Virus record (IMG/VR): IMGVR_UViG_3300036939_000023
Coordinates: 64,001 to 128,000 of that record
Length of the DNA stretch: 64,000 nucleotides
Source: a virus
Direction: 5' to 3' (one strand)
Position 1 is the stretch's first letter. Every line of letters starts with the position of its first letter. Under the pieces are notes generated by a model. The model did not search any database. It saw only the letters and a list, made by a program, of their open reading frames with translations, and was not told the origin of the DNA. Made by a program: the position numbers and the translations under genes. Positions 1 through 7,387 of this stretch are shown here, piece by piece.

Positions 1-49
1 GGACTTCTACTAATAATAGTTATTTCATCTTCACTAACTCTTTTCATAA

Positions 50-856
50 TTAATAATTAGGTGGATTAAATTCAGTAATATTAGGATATTCGTTTGAATA
101 AATAATATTTAAATATCCTTCTATATTATTAAATACTAAGTATTCATTATAAGCAATTACAGCTTCAATTTCAGATATGTATCTGCCTACTACTACATTC
201 TTTTTATTCACTCTAATTTGTGCAATATATTTACCACTTCTAGTACATTTATGTATACCTGTATACTTAGATGTTTTAGGTTTTCGTTGTAATAACTGCT
301 CTCTTTTAATAAGAAATTCTTCATAATCATACTTACAAAATTCAAGATATATTTCTTGTGCTTTTTCTAAGGAAGAAAATCTACCTAAATGATATGTACG
401 ATTATTCCTACTTTGAGTAACTACATATTTTTGTCTTTCTTTATCCCATCTAACTCCTACAACACCACTAGTATTATGTTTCTTGACCTGATTTCTTTGT
501 GTTCTAGAAATTTTTAATTTAGATTCTTCTGATCTAATATTTAATGTAGGAGATTCTATGTTATAACCTCTTGATCTGTTTAATGCATCAAAATATTCTA
601 TCCAATTAGATTCTCTTTCTACTAAATATTGTTTTGTTAAAATATCTGTATCTTGAGATAAACAACATTCAATTATTTCAAATCTAAAATTGTTAATGCC
701 GTATTTAGTAATAGCCCGTTGCAATAATGTATTACTTGCTGTTCCTTTCTTATGCTCAAATTCTAATCTTCTATAACAATCTATAGAACTACCTATATAA
801 ACTTTATTGTTAACTAAATTAGTTATTTTGTATATTCCAATAATCTTCTTTTTCAT
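50..856 (-). CDS. GIY-YIG homing-type endonuclease with AP2-like DNA-binding repeats
   Basis: 268 aa. The N-terminus carries a GIY-YIG nuclease core: GIYKITN near residue 7, VYIGSS near 19, and an arginine after CYRR. The C-terminal half has two AP2-like repeats, SGVVGVRWDKERQKY near 130 and YTGIHKCTRSGKYIAQI near 198, each followed by a GRF/GRY turn and an aliphatic helix. Free-standing GIY-YIG enzymes of this layout are phage homing endonucleases that nick or cut a target site. It is last in the short operon after the adenosyltransferase and overlaps that gene by 38 nt. The family call is firm; the target site is unknown. Confidence 0.85.
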   Translation of the reverse strand: MKKKIIGIYKITNLVNNKVYIGSSIDCYRRLEFEHKKGTASNTLLQRAITKYGINNFRFEIIECCLSQDTDILTKQYLVERESNWIEYFDALNRSRGYNIESPTLNIRSEESKLKISRTQRNQVKKHNTSGVVGVRWDKERQKYVVTQSRNNRTYHLGRFSSLEKAQEIYLEFCKYDYEEFLIKREQLLQRKPKTSKYTGIHKCTRSGKYIAQIRVNKKNVVVGRYISEIEAVIAYNEYLVFNNIEGYLNIIYSNEYPNITEFNPPNY

Positions 857-1409
857 TTAACTTTTGTTGCACATATCTGCATAAATTAAAGAAGTAGTCA
901 CCTAACATATTATAAAAGCTTCCTGTATTAGTTAATTCTTCAGAGTGGTATTCTGATAAGTATCCATAATATTTATGGATAACATACCAAATATAATGTT
1001 CTATTTTTCTAAATTTAATATTAATTAAATACAACTCGCAACTAGGAATAGTACTAAATACTATAAAATCTCTAGCACTTTTAAAATTACTATTTATTTC
1101 TAATCTTCTGTTCTCATATTCTTTATATGTTTCATTACTAGGACAAAAATCTCTTAAAGTAATTTTGCTCCATAAACTAGCTCCTAAATTATTAAGCTCA
1201 GGATTTATTAGTTTTTTTAATAAATGTAAATCTTGATCTTCTAGTAGATTATATTTTAGGTTCCAAATAGTAGTTAAAACTATTGCTTCTTGTATTTCTG
1301 AATATATAAAACATAAATAATCTGATTTAGGTATCCTTTCTCCTTGAACTAATTCTGTAAATCCATTGTCTCCAGTTCTAGTTCTAGTACTACCTTTAAT
1401 CCTATCCAT
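819..1409 (-). CDS. PduO-type ATP:cob(I)alamin adenosyltransferase (divergent)
   Basis: 196 aa. The N-terminus TRTGDNGFTELVQGERIPK aligns by eye with the PduO/MMAB signature TKTGDKGxxxxxxGERxxKxD, which binds ATP. Around residue 130, FIVFSTIPSCELYLI then FRKIEH matches the F-I-L-P-G...CRRAER region; the R and E of the catalytic R-x-x-E pair are kept. The C-terminal NMLGDYFFNLCRY matches N-R-L-S-D-Y-L-F-x-L-A-R. The enzyme class transfers the 5'-deoxyadenosyl group of ATP to cob(I)alamin, making coenzyme B12. The gene immediately upstream on the transcript is a B12-dependent ribonucleotide reductase, which supports the call. The canonical TVDELN segment is poorly conserved, so activity is not certain. 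Confidence 0.75.
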   Translation of the reverse strand: MDRIKGSTRTRTGDNGFTELVQGERIPKSDYLCFIYSEIQEAIVLTTIWNLKYNLLEDQDLHLLKKLINPELNNLGASLWSKITLRDFCPSNETYKEYENRRLEINSNFKSARDFIVFSTIPSCELYLINIKFRKIEHYIWYVIHKYYGYLSEYHSEELTNTGSFYNMLGDYFFNLCRYVQQKLNEKEDYWNIQNN

Positions 1410-1524
1410 TATTTAATATCCTAATTACTAAATCTCTATCTAAACCTATTACTGATAAATAAAATAACTTCAGATTTTTACTATATAAATAACGAATATA
1501 TTTATAATATTCATTTATGTCCAT
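1402..1524 (-). CDS. small protein, 40 aa, unknown
   Basis: MDINEYYKYIRYLYSKNLK... is tyrosine- and leucine-rich. The stop TAG overlaps the start region of the adenosyltransferase (ATG at 1409), and its start overlaps the stop of the preceding 21-codon ORF, so it sits in a coupled chain. No family recognised. Confidence 0.5.
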   Translation of the reverse strand: MDINEYYKYIRYLYSKNLKLFYLSVIGLDRDLVIRILNNG

Positions 1525-1576
1525 AATTTTTATTACCTTTACGGATTCTAGGTTGTTTAATTTCTAATTCGTTCAT
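1511..1576 (-). CDS. possible leader peptide, 21 aa
   Basis: MNELEIKQPRIRKGNKNYGHK is basic and is the first ATG after the promoter box at 1592-1601. It overlaps the next small ORF. It could be a leader peptide or chance; no clear Shine-Dalgarno is visible. Confidence 0.3.
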   Translation of the reverse strand: MNELEIKQPRIRKGNKNYGHK

Positions 1577-1591
1577 TTAAGCAGAAGTAAA

Positions 1592-1601
1592 GATAATTAT
1601 A
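1592..1601 (-). promoter_or_regulatory. promoter -10 box TATAATTATC
   Basis: The minus strand reads TATAATTATCTTTACTTC, ending 15 nt before the first ATG of the adenosyltransferase operon. The same box precedes many other genes here. Confidence 0.6.
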
Positions 1602-1614
1602 TTAATTAGATGCT

Positions 1615-3825
1615 TTACCTTACAGGACAGCTACCAGTATCACAACTACTGTCTAACTTTTGTTCTTCATAATTAGATTCATAATTACTAACTAAGTTAA
1701 TTAACTCTTCTTCCTTTAATACTGGTAATTTACTTTTTAAGTTATTGTAATCATCTAATGTACAAGGTTCATAAGGCATATTAGGATACATAGCTTTACC
1801 TCCTTCTACTGGATCAAATTTAGGTAATAATGTTAATCCAATACAGTAATCCCAGTTATTATAAATCCATTTAGTTACTTCTTCCCATTCATTATCAGCC
1901 ACAGTAATAGTTACTGAACAGTTATGACCGTCTCTAACATAAGTAGTCATTGCTAACTTATAACGTTCTAGTTGATCAATAGAGGATTCATCAATAGCTC
2001 TAATTTCTGCATTTGTTTTAACTGGAAATGTAAACACCCAAGTATTACATTTTTCATCAAATAACTTATCACCTTGACTATTTTCAGGTACTACTGGAAT
2101 GTTTAAATCATATAAAGCTAATGCTAATGGATCTTGAGAACTAAATCTAATACGTCTGTAATAGCTCTCAGCGTAACTTCTATGAATACCACTAGATACA
2201 GTAGGTAGTTGACTTAAAGTACCTTCAGGTTTAAATAAACTAACTCTGGCACTACGTTCAATACCTAGTTCTTTATGATATTTATCAGCTTCTTGTCTTA
2301 CTATATCTGCACTAACTTTTAGAAAATCTTCTAACTGTTCTTTAGTCCATTTAAGTCTATCAACTGTATCCATAATTCCAGTCATAGATACACCTAACAA
2401 TCTTTGTGATTTTTGCACTTTATCCCATTCAGGATGCCACTGAGTAATAGTACTAATTCTACTTCCAGCTCTAGTAGCTAACTTTAGAGTATCAATCCAA
2501 CTATTCCAACAAAAACCATTATCTTCAGTAATGTGATAATAAGGATTTGTAGTAGTTAAATTACAAGTTTGTTTATTACGTAAACCCGTCTCGCCACAAG
2601 GATTTGTACCTTCAATTAAATCATCATATTTTCTAGCATTACCTATAATATAAAATCCAGGTTCACCATTATTTCTAATTCTATTTACTACTTGTTCTAA
2701 TTCTTCACAACTAGGTTTTTCATAAAACATCAAAGAATTATTAGACATTACTCTAATATCTTGATAAGGCTGCTTGTTTTCATCAGACCATAGATTATAC
2801 TTAGCTTCAATAAATTCCACATCTGTAGAGTCTCCTAGAGCTATCTCAGCAGTTCTTCTAACTCCACCAGATACTACACCTCTACCAATAATGTTAATAA
2901 TATCTAATGCTGCTAATGAATCAATTAACCCATTAGATCTAACTAAGATTTTATAAGTATCTTCTAGTACTTGCTGTAAGTTTTTATAACCACTACTTCT
3001 ACCACCAAATGTCTTAATTAGTTCGCCTTTAGGTCTAATGTTATCATAATTAAATTCAATTATCAACTCTTTATCAGATGTACATAAAGTAAGTAGTAAT
3101 CTTAATGCATTACACCATCCTTCTTTACTATCTCCAATTTTAATTATGTATCTATTAAAAATTTCTAAATCATTCTTTAGAGGATTGATATAATCACTAT
3201 CAGTTAGACAAATAGCATGTTTAAATAAGGTGCCAACTCCATTAGTTAAATTATTTAAATAGCCTTGAATAGTAGTATGTTCGTAATTACTATTGTTGTA
3301 ATTATAATCTTGATGTACTAATTGCTTATTTGCATAAAACTTAGGCAACTTGCTTATATGTTTTTGTTCTACTGAAAAACCAGTACCAGCACCAATCATT
3401 AACCAATAAAATATTTCACTAAAGCTACTGATAGTATCAATGTTGCAATAAGTACAATTCCAATTAGCACTACCATCTACTTCTGTTTGTTTACTTCCAC
3501 CAATCCATAATGTACGTCCTGCTGGAAATAGTCTTAAATTAAATACTGCATCAAATAACTCTTCAGCTTCTTTAATCTTATTTTCTTTAGTACTAACAGT
3601 ATCTAGTGATAATGAATACTCAACTACTCTAAGTACTGTTTCACACCATTTTTCTCTTCTATTTAACTCTTCAACAAATCTGCTATAAGTTCTTAGATAT
3701 ACTACTAAACCTAATTCACCAAAGTTAGGTTCTACATTAATATAATCTTTGTAAAAATTCCAACTAATGTATTGTGGCTTAACTAAATTAAAGTATTGCT
3801 GCTTACTTTCTAATGTAATTGACAT
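1615..3825 (-). CDS. nrdJ: adenosylcobalamin-dependent (class II) ribonucleoside-triphosphate reductase
   Basis: 736 aa, the size of the monomeric Lactobacillus-type RTPR (about 739 aa). It reduces ribonucleotides to deoxyribonucleotides using a 5'-deoxyadenosyl radical from coenzyme B12, so it needs no oxygen and no separate radical subunit. Visible landmarks: NWNCTYC near residue 125 (first redox Cys), NPCGE near 410 (thiyl-radical Cys), TCNL near 419 (second redox Cys), FKPEGTLSQLPTVSSGIH near 530, and the C-terminal SCDTGSCPVR, the swinging CxxxxC thiol pair. All key cysteines are present. It has its own TATAATTAT promoter 28 nt upstream, and the gene for a B12 adenosyltransferase follows. 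Confidence 0.95.
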   Translation of the reverse strand: MSITLESKQQYFNLVKPQYISWNFYKDYINVEPNFGELGLVVYLRTYSRFVEELNRREKWCETVLRVVEYSLSLDTVSTKENKIKEAEELFDAVFNLRLFPAGRTLWIGGSKQTEVDGSANWNCTYCNIDTISSFSEIFYWLMIGAGTGFSVEQKHISKLPKFYANKQLVHQDYNYNNSNYEHTTIQGYLNNLTNGVGTLFKHAICLTDSDYINPLKNDLEIFNRYIIKIGDSKEGWCNALRLLLTLCTSDKELIIEFNYDNIRPKGELIKTFGGRSSGYKNLQQVLEDTYKILVRSNGLIDSLAALDIINIIGRGVVSGGVRRTAEIALGDSTDVEFIEAKYNLWSDENKQPYQDIRVMSNNSLMFYEKPSCEELEQVVNRIRNNGEPGFYIIGNARKYDDLIEGTNPCGETGLRNKQTCNLTTTNPYYHITEDNGFCWNSWIDTLKLATRAGSRISTITQWHPEWDKVQKSQRLLGVSMTGIMDTVDRLKWTKEQLEDFLKVSADIVRQEADKYHKELGIERSARVSLFKPEGTLSQLPTVSSGIHRSYAESYYRRIRFSSQDPLALALYDLNIPVVPENSQGDKLFDEKCNTWVFTFPVKTNAEIRAIDESSIDQLERYKLAMTTYVRDGHNCSVTITVADNEWEEVTKWIYNNWDYCIGLTLLPKFDPVEGGKAMYPNMPYEPCTLDDYNNLKSKLPVLKEEELINLVSNYESNYEEQKLDSSCDTGSCPVR

Positions 3826-3850
3826 AAATATCTAGTAATAAATAATCAAA

Positions 3851-3860
3851 TAATTATATC
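3851..3860 (-). promoter_or_regulatory. promoter -10 box before nrdJ
   Basis: The minus strand reads GATATAATTATTTG, with TATAAT at 3853-3858, 28 nt upstream of the nrdJ ATG. Confidence 0.55.
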
Positions 3861-3869
3861 TAAAAGTAA

Positions 3870-4037
3870 TTATCTTAAATAATCTTGTATGTCCTTATGT
3901 GATAACTTGAACTTGTTTTTGAGTATTTGTTCAATAGTAACTAACACAGTAATACTTTTACTACCTTGTTTTAGTTTATTTAATAGTTCAATTTTAGATA
4001 AATTATTTAACTTTTCTTCAGGTGTTTTATATATCAT
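3870..4037 (-). CDS. small charged protein, 55 aa, unknown
   Basis: The start is set at MIYKTPEEKLNNLSK rather than six codons earlier, because the earlier codons lie inside the preceding membrane-protein ORF. It looks helical and lysine-rich (SKIELLNKLKQGSK). It overlaps the preceding 48-aa ORF by 11 nt. No family recognised. Confidence 0.55.
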   Translation of the reverse strand: MIYKTPEEKLNNLSKIELLNKLKQGSKSITVLVTIEQILKNKFKLSHKDIQDYLR

Positions 4038-4173
4038 AACTAATAAAAGCTCCAATTACTAATACAGTACCAACTATTAAGTTAACTAGATTAAGAACAG
4101 TTGTGTTAACTATAAATGTTAGTGTTAAATGCAATAAACCTAGGCACCAAATAAACTTATAAATATTCTTCAT
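4027..4173 (-). CDS. small membrane protein, 48 aa
   Basis: The sequence is mostly hydrophobic: one segment WCLGLLHLTLTFIV and a second LVNLIVGTVLVIGAFI, separated by a short polar link. That suggests two closely spaced membrane passes. It overlaps both neighbours by a few bases, as in a coupled operon. Function unknown. Confidence 0.5.
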   Translation of the reverse strand: MKNIYKFIWCLGLLHLTLTFIVNTTVLNLVNLIVGTVLVIGAFISYDI

Positions 4174-4543
4174 AATTAAAATTACATAAATCTATAAACT
4201 TAATAGTAATTTCTTTATTTAAATCTCTACTAAATTCAGTAGTACTAAATGCAAAATAACTATCTTCTCTATCATTTAAGTCATCTAAAATAACAGAAGT
4301 ATATAGTTCATCAATATCCTCATCATAATATGCTTGTTCATTTTCAATACTTTTTACTACACATTGTCTAATTTTGTTTCTGGCTGCTATAAATACTATA
4401 CTTTCTACTTTAAATTTTAAAGGTACTGATTGAGTATGATCTAGTACTTTTTTATTGTTTAATTTCTGTTCTGCTAATAATGCAGTTTCTTTATCTTCAA
4501 ACAAACTACCATTATCTAACTTATAACAAATCACTTCTTTCAT
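4157..4543 (-). CDS. hypothetical protein, 128 aa
   Basis: The start is placed at ATG 4543 (MKEVICYKLDNGSLF); the upstream option is a TTG. The opening CYKLDNGSLFEDKETALLAEQK resembles a recurrent phage family in which a short strand and D-G turn is followed by an acidic helix. Function unknown. Confidence 0.6.
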   Translation of the reverse strand: MKEVICYKLDNGSLFEDKETALLAEQKLNNKKVLDHTQSVPLKFKVESIVFIAARNKIRQCVVKSIENEQAYYDEDIDELYTSVILDDLNDREDSYFAFSTTEFSRDLNKEITIKFIDLCNFNYEEYL

Positions 4544-4763
4544 GATTAATTTCAATCAAATATTTGTTGTATTGTCTAATACTATAACTATCAACTATAC
4601 AAATTAAACCAATTACTACTAAATAAGCTAATACAGCAGTACCAAAATAGTAGCTTAAGTCTTTAGGTTCATCAAATTTTATCTCAGGTAATAGCTTCTT
4701 ACTTAATGCTGAGTATACTTTTTCATCAAAATCTATATCAGGTAACTTATCATTTTCATTCAT
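4521..4763 (-). CDS. single-pass membrane protein, 80 aa
   Basis: An acidic N-terminal half is followed by one hydrophobic span, YFGTAVLAYLVVIGLICIV, near residues 39-57 and a basic/polar tail. The end overlaps the next gene. Preceded by a hairpin that contains its GGGGAG ribosome-binding site. Confidence 0.6.
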   Translation of the reverse strand: MNENDKLPDIDFDEKVYSALSKKLLPEIKFDEPKDLSYYFGTAVLAYLVVIGLICIVDSYSIRQYNKYLIEINHERSDLL

Positions 4764-4773
4764 AATATTACTT

Positions 4774-4799
4774 ACTCCCCATCAACTAAGACAGGGAGT
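4774..4799 (-). promoter_or_regulatory. hairpin sequestering a Shine-Dalgarno
   Basis: On the minus strand ACTCCC pairs with GGGAGT, and the second arm contains GGGGAG, the only good ribosome-binding site before ATG 4763. There is no U-tract, so a translational control hairpin is more likely than a terminator. Confidence 0.35.
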
Positions 4800-4809
4800 T
4801 TACTTATAG

Positions 4810-5184
4810 TTACAGTAATTCTAACTGTTTATCAATTTCTTCTAACGTCATACCTTTCATTAGCTCTTTCTGTTTTTCTTTCTTAAGCTCTAATAACTCT
4901 TCTTTAGCTTTTCTACGTTCTGCTGCTAATTTTCTTTCTTTTTCTTCTGTTTGCTTAGTTTCAATAATAAATTTAACTACATCAAATTTAAGTTGTAAAA
5001 TTGCATCTACTTCCGTTACTTCATCTAAGAAGCTTAAATCAGTTGTTTTAAGTTCTTCATAATAACCTCTTGCAATTGTCTTTAAAGCAGGTACAGTTAA
5101 ATCCCATAAATCTTCAGTATTAATCTGACCTTTAACTCCAGGAAATCTTAATTTGTTACGTGTAGCTTGTGCAAATAAGTCCAT
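4810..5184 (-). CDS. conserved phage protein, 124 aa
   Basis: The N-terminus FAQATRNKLRFPGVKGQIN followed by TEDLWDLTVPALKTIAR resembles a small phage family that I recall as common but without a function. The second half is a highly charged coiled coil (TEEKERKLAAERRKAKEELLE). It has its own promoter box and is followed by the large DUF2135-like gene, with which it may act. Confidence 0.7.
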   Translation of the reverse strand: MDLFAQATRNKLRFPGVKGQINTEDLWDLTVPALKTIARGYYEELKTTDLSFLDEVTEVDAILQLKFDVVKFIIETKQTEEKERKLAAERRKAKEELLELKKEKQKELMKGMTLEEIDKQLELL

Positions 5185-5203
5185 TGTATTTACCTAATGT
5201 AGT

Positions 5204-5213
5204 TAATTATATT
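5204..5213 (-). promoter_or_regulatory. promoter -10 box TATAATTAAC
   Basis: TATAAT at 5206-5211 on the minus strand, 22 nt before ATG 5184. Confidence 0.5.
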
Positions 5214-5219
5214 TAAAAC

Positions 5220-7175
5220 TTAAACTGTTACTTTAACTAATTTACCGTCTACTTTAACAACAAAGCTGTTATTAATAGTAGTACTAAATCCTACTCCACT
5301 TAATTGATTATCACTAAATGATACTTGTAGTTTACCTCCTAAGGCTTCAAATACTTTCTTGTGTACTAATAGTTCGTCTTTTAAGTACTCATTAAAGATA
5401 CCTCTAACTGGTTCTGTATTCTTACAATCATCAAGAAAGAAAAATACATGTTTATTACCAATCTGTTGTTGCCAGTAATTAGGACTGTAAGTAATCATAT
5501 TAACTTTGTGGAAAGTATTAGTGTTTAAGTTCCATAGTTTTTTACTGTTAATCTTACTATCTTTAGCTAACTTAATACCCTCTTTAGTAATAGTAAAAGT
5601 AGCTATAACTACATCTTCATTATGTCTAGGACTAGTATTGTAATTAAATTCAAATATCTCTCCTTCATATTCAATCTCTACATTAAATCCTACATCAATA
5701 GATTCTCTACTACAGAACTGATTAACTCCTACACCATAGGCGCCTTCAGGTAGTTTGCAGTTATGTGGGTAAATAATATTTTCTACTGGAGTTCTAGTAG
5801 TTGCATGTCCTCCGTTGGCATCTACATCTAATTGTCCCCCATTAGTACTTCTTTTATTACGATAATAGATATGTTGCTTATCAGGTTGCATTAAATGTAG
5901 ATCTAAATCATCATAGTTATACCATTCTAATGAAATACGTAATTTACCATCTACTTTACCTCCAGCAGCTTTAACCTTCTCTTTTAAACTATCTGTTAAG
6001 TTGTTTCTGTAACACCAACTGTAATTGTTACTCCATTTAAATAAGTTGGTATCGTCATCACTAGTTAATAAACTTACTAAATTACTTTCATGTTTGTTTT
6101 CTAGTAACAACTCAATATTACTACTATTAGGTAGTACTTCAGTAATAAAGTTATCTAAACTAACTTCTTTTAAGTTACTTAGCTTTCTTACATTAACTAT
6201 TGCATCTTTCTTTAATTCATCAAATATATCTAGTTGAGATTTAGTACGATTAACAAACAATACATTATCTACTGTAATATCGTCCTGTACTGCAAATCGT
6301 CTCTGTAGTGCCTGTGAGAGTCCTAGAGCTTCAATAGTCTTCTGAGCATCTTCTACCATCTTTGCAGTTACAAGAGGTTTAGGACGCTTATAGTTAGTAG
6401 GAGCAACTACTTTCTCAAACTTACGAATAGCAGTTTCTAAATCTACATCGTTACTTAAATCAATTAATAAAGTACCAATACTACTATTTCTAATTCTTAA
6501 TAATGCATTAGTAGTTACGGCATAACTCCAGCAATAGTTATCTTTTTGTTTACTAGTTAATTGTTCATAAGTTACTTTATGATCATCAAAGTTATTTAAT
6601 AATGCTTTGAACTCTTGTCCACGATATAAGTTATTCTCAGCAATTAAATCTAATACAGTTCTTACAGCTACAAAACTAAGTTCTTCTAATGATCGTTTAA
6701 ATACTGATTTGTTATCTCTGTACTCACTTTTCTTAGTTTCAATTATATCTTTGTTAGTTTTAAAATTATTAGGTAGTTGATAGTATAAGTGATTCCATTT
6801 AACTTCTTTATTTACATCCCAATTACTATCAGTACCTAACACATTAGTTTCATTAACAAATACATCTTTAATAGGTTTACTAAGTGCTAAGTTCTTTAAT
6901 GCATCTATTACCTTTTGGTACTTGTTATCACCTGCTTCAAAGTCCCAGTAAGTAACGGTTTCATAATTTTTAATTGCAACTAAATTACCATAATTTTTAA
7001 TAAACTGTTTGCAACTATTACAATTAAACTCTTGTCTAACATCTTCAGGAAAGTTGTTTAAATATGTATTCCATAATTCATCTTTATCTACATTAGTTAG
7101 ATACAAGTGAGTTTGGTCTTTAACAAAAAGCTTAAAGTTGGATTGAAATGATTGCTTAAATTCTAAGAAATTCAT
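5220..7175 (-). CDS. large protein with DUF2135/YfaP-like beta domain
   Basis: 651 aa. Residues about 400-540 read RISLEWYNYDDLDLHLMQP, then NGGQLDVDANGG, PVENIIYP and EGAYGVGVNQF. These are the strand and turn motifs of the DUF2135 fold, in which the aspartates probably bind metal. The N-terminal half is helical, with an FNCNSCKQFIKNYGN segment near 49 that hints at a Cys pair. I recall similar phage proteins next to the 124-aa neighbour family. Neither has an established role known to me. No signal peptide, so probably cytoplasmic. Confidence 0.7.
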   Translation of the reverse strand: MNFLEFKQSFQSNFKLFVKDQTHLYLTNVDKDELWNTYLNNFPEDVRQEFNCNSCKQFIKNYGNLVAIKNYETVTYWDFEAGDNKYQKVIDALKNLALSKPIKDVFVNETNVLGTDSNWDVNKEVKWNHLYYQLPNNFKTNKDIIETKKSEYRDNKSVFKRSLEELSFVAVRTVLDLIAENNLYRGQEFKALLNNFDDHKVTYEQLTSKQKDNYCWSYAVTTNALLRIRNSSIGTLLIDLSNDVDLETAIRKFEKVVAPTNYKRPKPLVTAKMVEDAQKTIEALGLSQALQRRFAVQDDITVDNVLFVNRTKSQLDIFDELKKDAIVNVRKLSNLKEVSLDNFITEVLPNSSNIELLLENKHESNLVSLLTSDDDTNLFKWSNNYSWCYRNNLTDSLKEKVKAAGGKVDGKLRISLEWYNYDDLDLHLMQPDKQHIYYRNKRSTNGGQLDVDANGGHATTRTPVENIIYPHNCKLPEGAYGVGVNQFCSRESIDVGFNVEIEYEGEIFEFNYNTSPRHNEDVVIATFTITKEGIKLAKDSKINSKKLWNLNTNTFHKVNMITYSPNYWQQQIGNKHVFFFLDDCKNTEPVRGIFNEYLKDELLVHKKVFEALGGKLQVSFSDNQLSGVGFSTTINNSFVVKVDGKLVKVTV

Positions 7176-7198
7176 AATTACTCCAATATGTGTTGTTA

Positions 7199-7345
7199 CT
7201 AAAACGTGTGTGTTACGTCTACTAATCCAGTATCTGTTTGTTCATAAATCACTTTAATATTACTTCTGTTGTCTTTAACAAATTGTTCAGTAACATTAAA
7301 ATAATTAGCTCCGGTAGTTAACATTACAGTGTAATATTTATGCAT
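7199..7345 (-). CDS. small protein, 48 aa, unknown
   Basis: MHKYYTVMLTTGANYFNVTEQ... looks like a beta-hairpin/helix/strand miniprotein. It fills the 211-nt gap between polA and the DUF2135 gene. Confidence 0.5.
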   Translation of the reverse strand: MHKYYTVMLTTGANYFNVTEQFVKDNRSNIKVIYEQTDTGLVDVTHTF

Positions 7346-7387
7346 GTACTAAGTACCAGTCTTTTCAACTTATTTTAATTTATTAAA

